Counted from the first letter of the stretch, positions 1 through 11,299 are shown. The stretch: DNA of 64,000 nt from Achromobacter sp. UMC71 (GCF_014170305.1 NZ_LZZT01000017.1:1-64000); one strand, 5' to 3'. Notes: generated by a model not told the origin, from the sequence alone. Translations and numbers: made by a program.

Positions 1-496
1 GGCTCAGATTGGGGCTGGGCGGCGCAATGGTGCGCGGCGCATCGGGGGCGGCAGGCGCACCTGCTGCGGGCGCTTCAGGGCTTGCCAAAGCTGCCGCCGT
101 GGCCGGTGACGTCGCGGCGGCCTGGCCTGCCAGCGGTTGCATCAGCGGCTCGGTCGGCGTGGTCGCGGCGTCTGCGGCGGGCTTGCCGCTGGCTTCGCGG
201 GCGACCTCGTCGAGTTCGGCGCGGAATTGCTGCACGGGTTCCTGCAGCGCGGCGTGGGTATCGTTCAGCGACTGTTGCACGCCTTGGGCGGCGTCTTCCA
301 TTTCGCTCTTGAACTTGCGCAGCTCGTCCAGCTCGATTTCGCGCTGGATATCGGATTTCACGTCGTTGACGTAACGCTGCGCGCGGCCCAGCAAGTGGCC
401 GACCGTGCGGGCGACCTTGGGCAGGCGTTCGGGGCCGATGACGATCAGCGCGACGACGCCGATCACCATCAGTTCAGTGAGGCTGACATCAAACAT
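1..496 (-). CDS. tatB: Sec-independent protein translocase TatB (partial, runs off the window)
   Basis: TatB works with TatC in the inner membrane to receive folded proteins carrying twin-arginine signals. The visible N-terminus starts MFDVSLTELM, continues as one membrane helix, then shows the Gly-Pro-Glu-Arg hinge and a charged amphipathic helix, which is the TatA/B layout. The last visible part is rich in Ala and Pro, as TatB tails usually are. About 165 codons are visible and the frame has no stop before base 1, so the C-terminus is missing. It follows tatA on the same strand with a gap of about 70 bp; tatC is expected just outside the window. Confidence 0.93.
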   Translation of the reverse strand, partial: MFDVSLTELMVIGVVALIVIGPERLPKVARTVGHLLGRAQRYVNDVKSDIQREIELDELRKFKSEMEDAAQGVQQSLNDTHAALQEPVQQFRAELDEVAREASGKPAADAATTPTEPLMQPLAGQAAATSPATAAALASPEAPAAGAPAAPDAPRTIAPPSPNLS

Positions 497-568
497 TCGA
501 CGGCCGCTCGGGAATTGAGGCAGGAAGGGCCGGCCGGTTCAGGCCGGGCCCGGGGGGCGAGCAGGCGC

Positions 569-796
569 TCAGGAGTTGGACTTTTCCTTGGCCTGCACAT
601 CGATGGTGTCGCCGGCCACGCGTTGTTGCGCGATCGGTTCGGCCGGCTTGTCGCTGTTGGCGTCTTTCATGCCTTCTTTGAAACCCTTGACGGCGCCGCC
701 GAGGTCCGAGCCGATGTTGCGCAGTTTCTTGGTGCCGAAAATCAGCGCGACGATGACCAGAACGACCAACCAATGCCAAATGCTAAAGCTACCCAT
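569..796 (-). CDS. tatA: Sec-independent protein translocase TatA
   Basis: TatA polymerises to form the passage for folded Tat substrates in the inner membrane. The 75-residue protein has a short N-terminal membrane helix starting [10 protein letters not shown], then Phe-Gly-Thr-Lys-Lys ([10 protein letters not shown]), then an amphipathic helix and a polar tail. Both the length and the FGxKKLxxxG motif are typical of TatA/TatE. It lies between hinT and tatB on the same strand, so it is probably cotranscribed with them at the end of the his operon. Confidence 0.96.
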   Translation of the reverse strand: MGSFSIWHWLVVLVIVALIFGTKKLRNIGSDLGGAVKGFKEGMKDANSDKPAEPIAQQRVAGDTIDVQAKEKSNS

Positions 797-810
797 GACG
801 GTTCTCCGTA

Positions 811-1179
811 TTACGCGGTGGGGGCCACGCGCCCTTTCCAGGGTCGCGAGCCGCCGATGATGTGGAAATGCAGATGCGGGACTTCCTGGCCGCCTTCGAC
901 GCCAGAGTTGATCATGATGCGAAATCCGCCATCAGGGCCCGGACGGCAACCGTTTTCTGCGGCAAGCCGCGGAGCCAATGACATCATTCTACCCAACCAA
1001 CCTGCGTCCTCGCCCGTAATATCCTGCATGGATGTGACATGACGTCGAGGGATGAGCAGCAAATGCACCGGCGCGGCCGGATTGATATCGTGGAATGCAA
1101 CAAAGTCCTCGTCCTCGTAGACCTTCTTGGACGGGATCTCGCCAGCGGCGATTTTGCAGAAAAGACAGTTGGCGCTCAT
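811..1179 (-). CDS. hinT: Histidine triad (HIT) nucleotide-binding protein, HinT type
   Basis: HinT-type enzymes are purine nucleoside phosphoramidases that cleave AMP-linked P-N bonds. The 122-residue protein starts [10 protein letters not shown] and carries the zinc-type CxxC pair (Cys5, Cys8). Near its end is the histidine triad HLHFH (His102, His104, His106) followed by hydrophobic residues and a Gly-rich stretch. I chose the ATG at 1179 because an upstream in-frame extension does not match the family. It sits between hisE and tatA, a position common in betaproteobacterial his operons. Confidence 0.93.
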   Translation of the reverse strand: MSANCLFCKIAAGEIPSKKVYEDEDFVAFHDINPAAPVHLLLIPRRHVTSMQDITGEDAGWLGRMMSLAPRLAAENGCRPGPDGGFRIMINSGVEGGQEVPHLHFHIIGGSRPWKGRVAPTA

Positions 1180-1195
1180 TTTTCCGGGTTCCGTG

Positions 1196-1546
1196 TCAGT
1201 CTTGGGGACGGCTGGCCTTTTCGGCCAGGCCCGACAGGCCCTCGCGGCGGGCCAGCTCGGCCAGCACGTCATCGGGTCGCAGGTTGAAGTGCGTCAGCGC
1301 GACCAGGCAATGAAACCACAGGTCGGCGGTTTCGCTGACGATGCGGTCGGGGACGCCGTCCTTGGCGGCCATGACCAGTTCGGTGGCCTCTTCGCCGATC
1401 TTTTTCAGGAAGGCATCCGGGCCCTTGGACAGCAGCTTGGCCGCATACGACGCCTTGGGATCGCCGCCGTTTTCGGGGCGGCGGGTTTCCAGGGTGTCGG
1501 CGATGCGGGCCAGGATGTCGTGGGCGCTAAGGGGCGTGTCGGTCAT
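1196..1546 (-). CDS. hisE: Phosphoribosyl-ATP pyrophosphatase
   Basis: HisE hydrolyses phosphoribosyl-ATP to phosphoribosyl-AMP and pyrophosphate, the second step of histidine biosynthesis. The 116-residue all-helical protein has the conserved metal-binding segment [15 protein letters not shown] and the later ETADLWFH motif. It is a stand-alone protein, not fused to HisI as in enteric bacteria. Its start overlaps the end of hisI by 4 bp, which suggests translational coupling. The product goes directly to HisI. Confidence 0.96.
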   Translation of the reverse strand: MTDTPLSAHDILARIADTLETRRPENGGDPKASYAAKLLSKGPDAFLKKIGEEATELVMAAKDGVPDRIVSETADLWFHCLVALTHFNLRPDDVLAELARREGLSGLAEKASRPQD

Positions 1547-1947
1547 TTGTAGATCAGTTCGGGGTCTTTCAGGACCGGGTCGACGGTAACCCAGGCAGCC
1601 TGGTCCGTCTGCCCTTCCAGGCGGCGGTAGAAGCAGCTGGCGCGTCCCGTGTGGCAGGCGATGCCGCCTTCCTGGTGCACCTTGAGCAGCACCACGTCGC
1701 CATCGCAGTCCAGGCGCAATTCATGCACCTGCTGGACGTGGCCGGATTCCTCGCCCTTGCGCCACAGGCGCTGGCGCGAACGCGACCAGTACACCGCGCG
1801 GCCGGTGGCGGCGGTTTCGGCCAGCGATTCGCGGTTCATCCAGGCCACCATCATGATCTGGCCATTGTCGGCGTCTTGCGCGATGGCGGGGATCAGGCCG
1901 TTTTCGTCGAAGACGACGTCGGCCATCCAGCTGGGTTCGTTGCTCAT
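1543..1947 (-). CDS. hisI: Phosphoribosyl-AMP cyclohydrolase
   Basis: HisI opens the adenine ring of phosphoribosyl-AMP, the third step of the histidine pathway, using zinc and magnesium. The 134-residue protein shows DCDGD (Asp80, Cys81, Asp82, Asp84) and the downstream CHTGRASC segment (Cys98, Cys105). These match the three zinc cysteines and the metal-binding aspartates of the family. It overlaps hisE by 4 bp and lies 2 bp from the end of hisF, inside a compact operon. Confidence 0.96.
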   Translation of the reverse strand: MSNEPSWMADVVFDENGLIPAIAQDADNGQIMMVAWMNRESLAETAATGRAVYWSRSRQRLWRKGEESGHVQQVHELRLDCDGDVVLLKVHQEGGIACHTGRASCFYRRLEGQTDQAAWVTVDPVLKDPELIYK

Positions 1948-1949
1948 TT

Positions 1950-2761
<812 letters not shown>

Positions 2762-2765
<4 letters not shown>

Positions 2766-3502
2766 TTTGCCAATTCGTCGGCGCGGGCCTGGGCCGCTTG
2801 GAAGTCGAGCGTGCCTTCGTAGATGCTGCGGCCCAGGATGGCGCCTTCGACGCCCTCTTCCTCGACGGCGCACAGCGCTTCGATGTCCTGGATGCCGGCG
2901 ATGCCGCCCGAGGCGTACACGGGGATGCGCACGTGCTGCGCCAGGCGCACGGTAGCTTCGACGTTGACGCCCGACAGCATGCCGTCGCGGCCGATGTCGG
3001 TGTAGATGATGGCTTCGCAGCCGTAGTCTTCGAACTTCTTGGCCAGGTCCAGCACGTCGTGGCGGGTCAGCTTGCTCCAGCCATCGGTGGCGATCTTGCC
3101 GTCGCGGGCATCCAGGCCGACGATGATCTGGCCCGGGAAGGCGCCGCAGGCGTCCTGCAGGAAGCCCGGGTTCTTGACCGCGGCGGTGCCGATGATGACG
3201 TAGGAGATGCCGGCGTCGAGATAGCGTTCGATGGTGTCGAGGTCGCGGATACCGCCGCCGATCTGGACGGGAATGTCGTCGCCGACGGCGTCCAGGATGG
3301 CCTTGATGGGTGCTTCGTTCTTCGGCTTGCCGGCGACGGCGCCGTTCAGGTCGACCAGATGCAGGCGGCGGGCGCCTTGATCGAGCCAGCGGGTGGCCAT
3401 GGAGGCAGGGTCTTCGGAGAACACCGTTGCATCGTCCAGGTCGCCCTGGCGCAGACGCACGCAGCGTCCGTCTTTGAGATCGATGGCGGGGATCAGCAGC
3501 AT
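2762..3502 (-). CDS. hisA: ProFAR isomerase (HisA)
   Basis: HisA isomerises ProFAR to PRFAR by an Amadori rearrangement, the fourth step of histidine synthesis. The 246-residue barrel starts [17 protein letters not shown], which contains the catalytic Asp8. It also has the second catalytic region [10 protein letters not shown] and the phosphate loops IGGGIRD and YASGGIAG. Length and sequence are standard. It overlaps hisF by 4 bp. A 56-bp gap separates it from hisH, one of the few real gaps in this operon. Confidence 0.97.
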
Positions 3503-3558
3503 GGTGGGCAGCGAGAAAATATAGGTTGAATGGGCTGGAGCGCGTGGGCCGAAGCGGC

Positions 3559-4257
3559 CTACGGCTGCCAGTCTACAAAATTGCGATACAGGCGCAAACC
3601 GTGCTCGGCGCTCTTTTCCGGGTGGAACTGCACCGCGAAAATGTTAGCTGCCGCTACCGCGCAGGTAAAGGACACGCCGTAATCGGTTTCACCAACGGTC
3701 AGGCTGGCATCGGCCGGGTCGGCGTAATAACTGTGGACGAAATAGAAATGCGTGTCGTCCGGAATGCCGGCCCAGATAGGGTGAGAGCGCGTCTGGCGGA
3801 CTTTGTTCCATCCCATGTGCGGGACTTTGAGGCGCTCGGCGCGGCCGTCGGCCAGGCCTGCGGCGCCGGTGTCGGCCAGGCAGGCTTCGTCGTCGGCCGG
3901 GACCGGGTCGGCAAAGCGCGGGCCGGAAAAGCGGCGCACCACGCCGGGGAACAGGCCCAGGCAGGAGGTGCCGCCTTCTTCGCTTGCGTCGAACAGCATC
4001 TGTTCGCCGACGCAGACGCCCAGCAGCGGCTTGCTGCGCGCGGCTTTGACGACCGCTTCGCGCAGGCCGGATTCGTTCAGGGTGCGCATGCAGTCCGCCA
4101 TGGCGCCCTGCCCGGGAAACACCACGCGGTCGGCCGCGTCGATGTCCTGGGGCTGGCTGCAGATGCGGATGTCCGCGTCGGGGGCGGCGTACTTGAGCGC
4201 GCGCGCGACGGAATGGAAGTTGCCCATTCCGTAGTCGACGATGGCGATAGTGGTCAC
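3559..4257 (-). CDS. hisH: Imidazole glycerol phosphate synthase glutaminase subunit
   Basis: HisH is the class I glutamine amidotransferase subunit that feeds ammonia to HisF. The 232-residue protein has the nucleophile elbow LLGVCVGEQ with Cys82, and the catalytic His212 and Glu214 in VQFHPEKS. The start [13 protein letters not shown] is typical. The family's GxCxG elbow is present as GVCVG. It lies between hisB and hisA on the same strand. Confidence 0.96.
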   Translation of the reverse strand: MTTIAIVDYGMGNFHSVARALKYAAPDADIRICSQPQDIDAADRVVFPGQGAMADCMRTLNESGLREAVVKAARSKPLLGVCVGEQMLFDASEEGGTSCLGLFPGVVRRFSGPRFADPVPADDEACLADTGAAGLADGRAERLKVPHMGWNKVRQTRSHPIWAGIPDDTHFYFVHSYYADPADASLTVGETDYGVSFTCAVAAANIFAVQFHPEKSAEHGLRLYRNFVDWQP

Positions 4258-4294
4258 TTCGGTTTACCTGGTGCGTGGCGGGAGGTCGCGGACG

Positions 4295-4882
4295 TTACAG
4301 CACGCCCTTGGTGGACGGCACGATGTCGCCCATGCGCGGGTCGACTTCGACGGCCATGCGCAGCGCGCGGCCACAGGCTTTGAAGACCGTTTCGCACTGG
4401 TGGTGGGCGTTGGTGCCACGCAGGTTGTCGATGTGCATCGTGATCAGGGCGTGGTTGACCAGGCCCTGGAAGAATTCGCGGGTCAGGTCGACGTCGAACG
4501 CGCCGATGTGCGAACGCGTGAAGGGGATGTGGTATTCCAGGCCGGGACGGCCGGAAAAGTCCACCACCACGCGCGACAGCGCTTCGTCCAGCGGCACGTA
4601 GGCGTGGCCGTAGCGGCGCAGCCCGGCCTTGGTGCCCACCGCCTTGGCGAGGGCCATGCCCAGGGTGATGCCCACGTCTTCCACCGTGTGATGCGCATCG
4701 ATGTGCAGGTCGCCCTCGGCTTTGATGTCGAGGTCGATCAGGCCGTGGCGCGCGATCTGGTCCAGCATGTGGTCCAGGAAGGGCACGCCCGTGTCGATCG
4801 TCTGCTTGCCGGTGCCATCCAGGTTGATGACCACGCGGATGCGGGTTTCGTTGGTGTTGCGGGTGATCTCTGCGGTACGCAT
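4295..4882 (-). CDS. hisB: Imidazoleglycerol-phosphate dehydratase
   Basis: HisB removes water from imidazole glycerol phosphate to give imidazole acetol phosphate. At 195 residues it is the monofunctional form without the HisN-like phosphatase domain found in enteric HisB. The manganese-binding motifs HHTVEDVG and [10 protein letters not shown] are both intact, along with [10 protein letters not shown] separate histidinol phosphatase must therefore exist elsewhere; none is visible in this window. It is separated by 12 bp from hisC. Confidence 0.97.
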   Translation of the reverse strand: MRTAEITRNTNETRIRVVINLDGTGKQTIDTGVPFLDHMLDQIARHGLIDLDIKAEGDLHIDAHHTVEDVGITLGMALAKAVGTKAGLRRYGHAYVPLDEALSRVVVDFSGRPGLEYHIPFTRSHIGAFDVDLTREFFQGLVNHALITMHIDNLRGTNAHHQCETVFKACGRALRMAVEVDPRMGDIVPSTKGVL

Positions 4883-4894
4883 GTCAGAACTCGA

Positions 4895-5986
4895 TTAGGC
4901 ACTCAGGATGTCTTGCAGTGCCGATAGCAAAGCGGCGTTCTCGGCCGGGGTGCCCACCGAGATGCGGAGGCAGTCGGCCAGGAGCGGATGGGCATTGGAG
5001 AAGTTACGAACCAATATTTTGCGCGTTTTCAGGGCAAGATGCACGGCGTTGCCGTCCAGCTTGCCGGAAAAGCGGGCGAGTACGAAGTTGGCGGCGGAAG
5101 GGAATACCCTGACGCCCGGCAGCGCGGCCAGGGCGGCGGCCAGCGGCTCGCGGTCGGCGCGCAGGCGCGCGGCCTGTTCGTCCAGCACGGATTTGTGCCG
5201 CAGCACCGTCAGCAGCGCGGCCTGGGTCAGCACGTCCAGGTTGTAGGGCGGACGCACCTTGTTGAGCTCGGCGATCCAGCCGGGGTGTCCCGCCAGGTAG
5301 CCGAAACGCAGGCCCGCCAGGCCGATCTTGGACACGGTGCGCATCACCACCACATTCGGCGCGGCCAGCACCTGTGGCATCCAGCTGCGGTCGGTGAATG
5401 GCTGGTAGGCCTCGTCCACCACCACCAGGCCGGGCGCCGCAGCGATGATGGCGGCGATGTCCGCGTCGGACCAGGCGCCGCCGGTGGGGTTGTTGGGCAC
5501 GGCCAGGAACACCACCTTGGGCTGGTGTTCGCGGATGGCGGCCAGCATGGCGGGAAGATCCAGGGACAGATCGCTGGCCAGCGGCACGCCGACAAAGCGG
5601 GCGTGGTCGAAACGGGCCGCCATGTCGAAATACACGAACGACGGCCAGGGCGAGAGCACCACGTCACCGGGGTTGCAGCAGGCCTGCACCGCGATGTGGA
5701 TGAGTTCGTCCGAGCCGTTGCCGAACAGCACGTCGGCGCTGGCCGGCACGCCGAAGGCCGTCTTGACCGCCGCTTGCAGCTCGGACAGGTCGGCCGCCGG
5801 GTAGCGGTTCAGCGGTGTGTCGCGCAGCGTGCGGGCCAGATCGTCGCGAACCGCCTCGGGCAGCTCGTACGGGCATTCCATGGCGTCCAGCTTGATGCAG
5901 CCTTCGGCGTGCGCTACCGGGTAGGCGGCCAGCGCGAGGATATCGGGCCGGACGGTGCCGGCGATGCGGCCGGCGACGGCGCTCAT
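4895..5986 (-). CDS. hisC: Histidinol-phosphate aminotransferase
   Basis: HisC is a PLP-dependent class I/II aminotransferase that converts imidazole acetol phosphate to histidinol phosphate. In the 363-residue reading from the ATG at 5986, the PLP lysine is Lys220 in [12 protein letters not shown]. Asp191 and Tyr194 (VVDEAYQ) contact the cofactor and Arg227 binds its phosphate. I chose this start because it overlaps the hisD stop by 4 bp (ATGA). A longer open frame upstream runs antisense-like through hisD and has no family match. Confidence 0.96.
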   Translation of the reverse strand: MSAVAGRIAGTVRPDILALAAYPVAHAEGCIKLDAMECPYELPEAVRDDLARTLRDTPLNRYPAADLSELQAAVKTAFGVPASADVLFGNGSDELIHIAVQACCNPGDVVLSPWPSFVYFDMAARFDHARFVGVPLASDLSLDLPAMLAAIREHQPKVVFLAVPNNPTGGAWSDADIAAIIAAAPGLVVVDEAYQPFTDRSWMPQVLAAPNVVVMRTVSKIGLAGLRFGYLAGHPGWIAELNKVRPPYNLDVLTQAALLTVLRHKSVLDEQAARLRADREPLAAALAALPGVRVFPSAANFVLARFSGKLDGNAVHLALKTRKILVRNFSNAHPLLADCLRISVGTPAENAALLSALQDILSA

Positions 5987-7287
5987 GGCTTGTCGATCCG
6001 GTACTGGGCGCTGGCGGCGTGCGCTTGCAGGCCTTCGCCCAGCGCCAGCTCGGCCGCGATGCGGCCCAGCGTCTGGGCGCCCTGGTGCGAGACCTGGATC
6101 AGGCTGGAACGTTTCTGGAAGTCGTAGACGCCCAGCGGCGACGAGAAGCGGGCCGTGCGCGAGGTGGGCAGCACGTGGTTCGGGCCGGCGCAGTAGTCGC
6201 CCAGGGCTTCCGAGCTGAAACGGCCCATGAAGATCGCGCCGGCGTGGCGGATCCTGGCGGTCCAGGTTTCGGGCTGCTCGGTGGAGATTTCCAGGTGTTC
6301 CGGGGCGATGTCGTTGGCGATGCGGCAGGCCTCGTCCAGGTCGCGGACCTGGATCAGCGCACCGCGGTTGGCCAGGCTGACGCGCAGGATGTCGGCGCGC
6401 GGCATGGTCGGCAGCAGGCGCGCAATGGCGGCCTCGACCTCGGCGATGAAGCCGGCGTCGGGGCACAGCAGGATGGATTGGGCCAGTTCGTCGTGCTCGG
6501 CCTGCGAGAACAGGTCCATGGCGATCCAGTCGGCCGGCGTCTTGCCGTCACAGATGACCAGGATTTCGCTGGGGCCAGCGATCATGTCGATGCCGACCAC
6601 GCCGAACACGCGGCGCTTGGCGGCGGCCACGTAGGCGTTGCCCGGGCCGACGATCTTGTCCACGGCGGGCACGGTGGCGGTGCCGTAGGCCAGCGCGCCG
6701 ACGGCCTGCGCGCCGCCGATGGCGAACACGCGGTCGACGCCGCCGATGGCGGCCGCGGCCAGCACGATGGGGTTGCGCACGCCGTCGGGCGTGGGCGTGA
6801 CCATGATCAGTTCTTCGACGCCCGCGACCTTGGCCGGAATGGCGTTCATCAGCACCGACGACGGATAGGCGGCCTTGCCGCCCGGCACGTACAGGCCGAC
6901 GCGGTCCAGCGGCGTGACCTGCTGGCCCAGCATGGTGCCTTCGGCGTCGGTGTAGGTCCAGGTTTCGGCGCGTTGGCGCTGGTGGTAGCTGCGCACCCGC
7001 TCGGCGGCGGCTTCCAGCGCGTGGCGTTGGGCCGCGGGCAGCGCGGCCAGGGCCGCATGCCATTCGGCCTTGGGGATTTCGAGCGTGGCCGCCGTGGCGC
7101 CGGGCATGCGGTCAAAGCGCTGGGTGTATTCCACCAGCGCCGCGTCGCCGCGCGTGCGCACATCGGCCAGGATGCCGGCCGCGGCGCGGTCGATGGACTC
7201 GTCCTCGGTGGCTTCGAAGGCCAGCAGTTTGGTCAGGGCGGATTGGAATCCGGGATCGCGGGAGTCGAGACGATTGATCAGGGCCAT
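5983..7287 (-). CDS. hisD: Histidinol dehydrogenase
   Basis: HisD oxidises histidinol to histidine in two NAD-dependent steps with a bound zinc ion. The 434-residue protein carries the family blocks [40 protein letters not shown] and the late segment [16 protein letters not shown] with a zinc-ligand histidine. The ATG at 7287 gives MALINRLDS. An in-frame TTG lies five codons upstream at 7302, so the exact start is uncertain. It overlaps hisC by 4 bp and follows hisG by about 55 bp. Confidence 0.95.
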   Translation of the reverse strand: MALINRLDSRDPGFQSALTKLLAFEATEDESIDRAAAGILADVRTRGDAALVEYTQRFDRMPGATAATLEIPKAEWHAALAALPAAQRHALEAAAERVRSYHQRQRAETWTYTDAEGTMLGQQVTPLDRVGLYVPGGKAAYPSSVLMNAIPAKVAGVEELIMVTPTPDGVRNPIVLAAAAIGGVDRVFAIGGAQAVGALAYGTATVPAVDKIVGPGNAYVAAAKRRVFGVVGIDMIAGPSEILVICDGKTPADWIAMDLFSQAEHDELAQSILLCPDAGFIAEVEAAIARLLPTMPRADILRVSLANRGALIQVRDLDEACRIANDIAPEHLEISTEQPETWTARIRHAGAIFMGRFSSEALGDYCAGPNHVLPTSRTARFSSPLGVYDFQKRSSLIQVSHQGAQTLGRIAAELALGEGLQAHAASAQYRIDKP

Positions 7288-7341
7288 GGCGTCATGGTTC
7301 AAGCAGGTGGCGGCCGCCGCGCGAAGCGCGGCGGGCGGGGA

Positions 7342-8016
7342 TCAGGCGTTGCGGCTGGCGGCTCTTTCGAAGGCGTCCAGCAGCGGTTGCAGGCGGTCGC
7401 CGCGGGTCTTCAGGGCGGCCTGGTTGACGATCAGGCGCGAGGAGATCGGCATGATGTCTTCAACGGCGACCAGGTCGTTGGCGCGCAGCGTGCCGCCGGT
7501 GGACACCAGGTCCACGATGCAGTCGGCCAGGCCCACCAGCGGCGCCAGTTCCATCGAACCATACAGCTTGATGATGTCCACGTACACACCCTTGGACGCA
7601 AAGTGTTCACGGGCTGACTGCACGTACTTGGTGGCCACGCGCAGCCGCGCGCCCTGGTGCACCGCGGCCTGGTAGTCAAAGCCGTTGCGCACGGCCACGG
7701 CCAGGCGGCACTTGGCGATGTTCAGGTCGATCGGCTGGTACAGGCCGCCGGGTTGCTCGGCGGCATGCTCGATCAGCACGTCCTTGCCGGCGATGCCCAG
7801 GTCGGCCGCGCCGTACTGCACGTAGGTGGGCACGTCGGAGGCGCGCACGATGATCAGGCGCAGGCCGGGGTCGCTCGTGGGCAGGATCAGCTTGCGCGAG
7901 CTTTCGGGGTTTTCAGGCACTTCGATGCCGGCTTCCGCCAGCAAGGGCATGGTTTCTTCGAAGATTCGCCCCTTGGACAGAGCCAGGGTCAGGGGCGCGA
8001 GTTGGGCATTGCTCAT
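7342..8016 (-). CDS. hisG: ATP phosphoribosyltransferase, short form
   Basis: HisG joins ATP and PRPP, the committed and feedback-controlled first step of histidine biosynthesis. At 224 residues it is the short form, which lacks the C-terminal regulatory domain. In known systems the short form works only with the HisZ subunit, which is not seen in this window. Typical segments are [13 protein letters not shown] at the start and [14 protein letters not shown] in the PRPP-binding loop. The start overlaps the murA stop by 4 bp, coupling cell-wall and histidine genes. Confidence 0.96.
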   Translation of the reverse strand: MSNAQLAPLTLALSKGRIFEETMPLLAEAGIEVPENPESSRKLILPTSDPGLRLIIVRASDVPTYVQYGAADLGIAGKDVLIEHAAEQPGGLYQPIDLNIAKCRLAVAVRNGFDYQAAVHQGARLRVATKYVQSAREHFASKGVYVDIIKLYGSMELAPLVGLADCIVDLVSTGGTLRANDLVAVEDIMPISSRLIVNQAALKTRGDRLQPLLDAFERAASRNA

Positions 8017-9281
8017 GCCGATTCCTTGCCGGTTGCGCGTTGAATGTTGGCGCCCAGGGCGCGCAGCTTGACTTCCATCCGGTCGTAGCCGCGGTCCAGG
8101 TGATAGATGCGGTCGACCACGGTTTCGCCGTCGGCGGCCAGGCCGGCGATGACCAGGCTGGCCGAGGCCCGCAGGTCGGTTGCCATGACGGTGGCGCCCG
8201 ACAGGCGATCGATGCCGCGCACGATGGCGGTGTGGCCGTCGATGTCGATGTCGGCGCCCATGCGGCGCAGTTCCTGCACGTGCATGTAGCGGTTTTCGAA
8301 GATGTTCTCGACGATGACGCTGGTGCCGTCGGCCACGGTGTTCAGGGTCATGAGCTGGGCCTGCATGTCGGTGGCGAAGCCCGGGTACTCATGGGTGCGA
8401 AAGCCCACGGCCTTGGGGCGCGCGGACATGGCGCCGCGGATCCAGTCGGGACCGGTTTCGATGGTCAGGCCCGCTTCGCTCAGCTTGTCCAGCGTGGCGC
8501 CCAGGATGCCGGCGTCGGTGTTCTTCAGGAGGATGTCGCCGCCGGCCGCGCCAACCGCGCACAGGAAGGTGCCGGCCTCGATGCGGTCGGAAATGACGCG
8601 GTGCTCGGCGCCGTGCAGGCGTTCGACGCCGTCGATCACGATGCGGTCGGTGCCGTGGCCCTGGATGCGGGCGCCCATCTTGATGAGCAGCTCGGCCAGG
8701 TCTACCACTTCGGGCTCGCGCGCGGCGTTTTCCAGCACGGTCTGGCCTTCGGCCAGCACGGCGGCCATCAGCAGGTTCTCGGTGCCGGTGACGGTGACCA
8801 TGTCGGTGCGGACCGAGGCGCCCTTCAGGCGCTTGGCGCGCGCGACCACGAAGCCGTGTTCGATGCTGATGTCGGCGCCCAGCGCGGCCAGGCCCTTGAT
8901 GTGCTGGTCCACCGGCCGCTGGCCGATGGTGCAGCCGCCGGGCAGGCTGACGCGGGCTTCGCCGAAGCGCGCCACCAGCGGGCCCAGCACCAGGATCGAC
9001 GCGCGCATGGTCTTGACCAGGTCGTACGGGGCTTCCAGGTTGTCGACCCGGTCGGCCTGCAGCGTGACCATGCCGTCGGCGGCGCGCTCGGCGCGCACGC
9101 CCATGCGGCCCAGCAGGCGCAGCATGGTGGCGGTGTCATTCAGGTGCGGCACGTTCGACAGGGACAGCGCGTCGGCCGTGAGCAGCCCGGCGCACAGGAT
9201 CGGCAGGGCCGAGTTCTTGGCGCCGGAGATGGTGACTTCGCCGCGCAGTTGCGCGCCGCCGGTAATGCGTAGCTTGTCCAT
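8013..9281 (-). CDS. murA: UDP-N-acetylglucosamine 1-carboxyvinyltransferase
   Basis: MurA transfers enolpyruvate from PEP to UDP-GlcNAc, the first committed step of peptidoglycan synthesis in the cytoplasm. The 422-residue protein has Lys22-Asn23 in [10 protein letters not shown] and the catalytic loop [13 protein letters not shown]. Cys117 in that loop is the residue that fosfomycin modifies. Length and motifs are normal. It sits between ibaG and hisG with 2 bp and -4 bp spacing, as in many proteobacteria where ibaG-murA follows the mla genes. Confidence 0.97.
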   Translation of the reverse strand: MDKLRITGGAQLRGEVTISGAKNSALPILCAGLLTADALSLSNVPHLNDTATMLRLLGRMGVRAERAADGMVTLQADRVDNLEAPYDLVKTMRASILVLGPLVARFGEARVSLPGGCTIGQRPVDQHIKGLAALGADISIEHGFVVARAKRLKGASVRTDMVTVTGTENLLMAAVLAEGQTVLENAAREPEVVDLAELLIKMGARIQGHGTDRIVIDGVERLHGAEHRVISDRIEAGTFLCAVGAAGGDILLKNTDAGILGATLDKLSEAGLTIETGPDWIRGAMSARPKAVGFRTHEYPGFATDMQAQLMTLNTVADGTSVIVENIFENRYMHVQELRRMGADIDIDGHTAIVRGIDRLSGATVMATDLRASASLVIAGLAADGETVVDRIYHLDRGYDRMEVKLRALGANIQRATGKESA

Positions 9282-9283
9282 GG

Positions 9284-9529
9284 TTACTTGCCCGCCTGCG
9301 TGTACTCGGCGGGGGTCAGGGTGCGCATCGACAGGGCGTGGATCTCGGCTTTCATGCGGTCGCCCAGGGCGGCGTAGACCAGTTGATGACGCTGGATCAG
9401 GCGCTTGCCCTCGAAGGCGGCGCTGACGATGACCGCGTCGAAATGCGAGCCGTCGCCTTGCACGTCGAGATGTTCACAGGGCAGGCCGTCCGCGATGTAT
9501 TGGCGGACTTGCGCGGGAGTGGGAAGCAT
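9284..9529 (-). CDS. ibaG: BolA/IbaG family protein
   Basis: This small BolA-like protein probably binds an iron-sulfur cluster together with a monothiol glutaredoxin, as IbaG does in E. coli. The 81-residue protein starts [12 protein letters not shown]. It has the class II KH-like fold signature with [20 protein letters not shown] and the conserved His near [13 protein letters not shown]. The start at 9529 (ATG) was chosen by fit to the family. It lies 2 bp upstream of murA, the same neighbour as in E. coli. Confidence 0.9.
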   Translation of the reverse strand: MLPTPAQVRQYIADGLPCEHLDVQGDGSHFDAVIVSAAFEGKRLIQRHQLVYAALGDRMKAEIHALSMRTLTPAEYTQAGK

Positions 9530-9534
9530 GGACG

Positions 9535-10347
9535 TCAGTTCCTGAGTTTGTAGCCGCTGGCCAGAAGCCGCAGCGCATAGATCGACAGTGCGAGGAACAC
9601 CCCCGTCACCACCGCCAGGCTGCGCCAGGGGGAGACGTCCGACACCGAGAAGAATCCGTAGCGGAAGCCGTCGATGGTGTAGAAAATGGGGTTCCAGTGG
9701 GACACGCCCTGCCAGAAGGCGGGGAGCGTATGGATGGAATAGAACACGCCCGACAGGAAGGTGGCGGGCATGATCAGGAAGTTCTGGAAGGCCGCCAACT
9801 GGTCGAATTTCTCGGACCACAGGCCGGCGATCAGGCCCAGCACGCCCATGATGCCGCAGGCCAGCACCGCGAACACCAGCAGCCACAGCGGATTGGCGGG
9901 CACCAGCGACACGAAGAACAGCGCCACGACCCACACGCACAGGCCCACGGCCAGGCCGCGCACCACGGCCGCCAGCACATAGGCGGCGAAGATGTCGCGG
10001 TGCGACAGCGGCGGCAGCAGCATGAACACCAGGTTGCCGGTGATGCGGCTCTGGATCAGCGACGAGGACGGGTTGGCGAAGGCGTTCTGCAGCATGCTCA
10101 TCATCATGAGCCCCGGGATCAGGAACGCAGTGTAGGGCACGCTGCCGTACACCATGACGCGCCCTTCCAGCACGTGGGCGAACACCAGCAGGTACAGCAG
10201 CGCGGTGATGACGGGCGCGGCGATGGTCTGGAAGCTGACCTTCCAGAAGCGCAGCAATTCCTTGCGCAGCAGGGTCGGAAAGCCTGATCCCGCGTCCAGT
10301 CGGGGCTGCACCAGCGGCTGGCTGGCGTTGGCGGCGGGCTGGGTCAT
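9535..10347 (-). CDS. ABC-2 type transporter permease
   Basis: This is an integral membrane permease of the ABC-2 family, related to NodJ/YadH/DrrB exporters. The 270-residue protein has about six hydrophobic segments, an N-terminal RKELLRFWK motif, and the conserved LIPGLMMMSMLQNAF and PATFLSGVFYSIHTLP segments. The ATG at 10347 overlaps the end of the ATPase gene by 4 bp, so the two are surely a pair. The exported substrate cannot be read from sequence. Its place between mla genes and ibaG-murA hints at an envelope-related substrate, but this is inference. Confidence 0.9.
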   Translation of the reverse strand: MTQPAANASQPLVQPRLDAGSGFPTLLRKELLRFWKVSFQTIAAPVITALLYLLVFAHVLEGRVMVYGSVPYTAFLIPGLMMMSMLQNAFANPSSSLIQSRITGNLVFMLLPPLSHRDIFAAYVLAAVVRGLAVGLCVWVVALFFVSLVPANPLWLLVFAVLACGIMGVLGLIAGLWSEKFDQLAAFQNFLIMPATFLSGVFYSIHTLPAFWQGVSHWNPIFYTIDGFRYGFFSVSDVSPWRSLAVVTGVFLALSIYALRLLASGYKLRN

Positions 10348-11147
10348 TGCGGCATCTCTTCGGGTTGCGGGGCGGGCTTGTCGTCCTGGTGCATGATGCG
10401 CACGAAGGCGTCTTCGAGGTCGACGCCGCCCACGCGAGCCAGGAGGGCCTGGGTGGTGTCCAGCGCGACAATGTGGCCGCCCTTGAGCATGGCGATGCGG
10501 CCGCACAGGGCTTCCGCTTCTTCCAGGTAGTGGGTGGTCAGCATGATGGTGTGGCCGGCCTTGTTCAGGCGCGAGATGAATTCCCACAGGGTGCGGCGCA
10601 GGTCGACGTCGACGCCCGCGGTGGGTTCGTCCAGCACGATCACGGGCGGGCGGTGCACCAGCGCCTGCGCCACCAGCACGCGGCGCTTCATGCCGCCGGA
10701 CAGCGCGCGCATGTTCGAGTTGGCCTTGTCGGCCAGCCCCAGGTTGAAGAGGATTTCGTCGATCCAGTCGTCGTTCTTGCGCAGGCCGAAATAGCCTGAC
10801 TGGATGCGCAGCGTTTCGCGCACCGTGAAGAACGGGTCGTAGACCAGCTCTTGCGGCACCACGCCCAGGGCTCGCCGCGCCGACTTGTAGTCGGCCACGA
10901 CGTCGTAGCCACAGACGGTGGCGCGGCCGGCGCTGGCGCGCGCCAGTCCGGCCAGGATGGAGATCAGCGTGGTCTTGCCCGCGCCATTGGGGCCGAGCAG
11001 GCCGAAGAATTCGCCGTGCTCGATGTTCAGGCTGACGTTGTCCAGCGCCTGGAAGCCGGCGCCAGGGGCACGCCCGGTGAGCTTGCCCCAGCCGCTGCGG
11101 CGCGGCGAGTAGATTTTGGAGACGTTTTCTAGACTAACGGCAGACAT
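10344..11147 (-). CDS. ABC transporter ATP-binding protein (NodI/YadG type)
   Basis: This cytoplasmic ATPase powers the ABC-2 permease encoded next. It has a complete nucleotide-binding domain: Walker A LLGPNGAGKTT, signature LSGGMKRR, and Walker B VIVLDEPTAGVD followed by the switch His in TTHYLEEAE. The 267 residues include an insertion near positions 14-30 (RRSGWGKLTGRAPGAG) before FQALDNVSL, which is longer than in most relatives. It is the first gene after the mlaC terminator and so may have its own promoter. It overlaps the permease gene by 4 bp. Confidence 0.92.
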   Translation of the reverse strand: MSAVSLENVSKIYSPRRSGWGKLTGRAPGAGFQALDNVSLNIEHGEFFGLLGPNGAGKTTLISILAGLARASAGRATVCGYDVVADYKSARRALGVVPQELVYDPFFTVRETLRIQSGYFGLRKNDDWIDEILFNLGLADKANSNMRALSGGMKRRVLVAQALVHRPPVIVLDEPTAGVDVDLRRTLWEFISRLNKAGHTIMLTTHYLEEAEALCGRIAMLKGGHIVALDTTQALLARVGGVDLEDAFVRIMHQDDKPAPQPEEMPQ

Positions 11148-11259
11148 GACGGCGGGGAGGTTGCCCGGAAAAGAGCGAATTGATCATTATATAAGCGGCC
11201 CGCCTTGCGGGGCGCTGATAGCCCCGGCAACCGTAGGGCATGGGCGAAGATACGTCCCC

Positions 11260-11299
11260 AAAATAACAGGCCCGGCGGGCCGCAAGGGCGCGCCGGGCC
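11260..11299 (-). terminator. Rho-independent terminator after mlaC
   Basis: On the minus strand a perfect 9-bp stem (GGCCCGGCG with CGCCGGGCC, 13-nt loop) is followed by a T-rich run (TGTTATTTTG). It lies 22 bp after the mlaC stop. It would end the mla transcript and separate it from the ABC exporter-murA-his unit, unless read-through occurs. Confidence 0.7.

Noticed and set aside
2766..2873. Longer N-terminus for hisF
   Set aside because: The extra residues overlap hisA and are Arg-rich; the ATG at 2765 overlaps the hisA stop exactly as other pairs in this operon do.
5987..6466. Longer N-terminus for hisC
   Set aside because: It would overlap hisD by 480 bp and reads as low-complexity Arg/Pro/Ala sequence.
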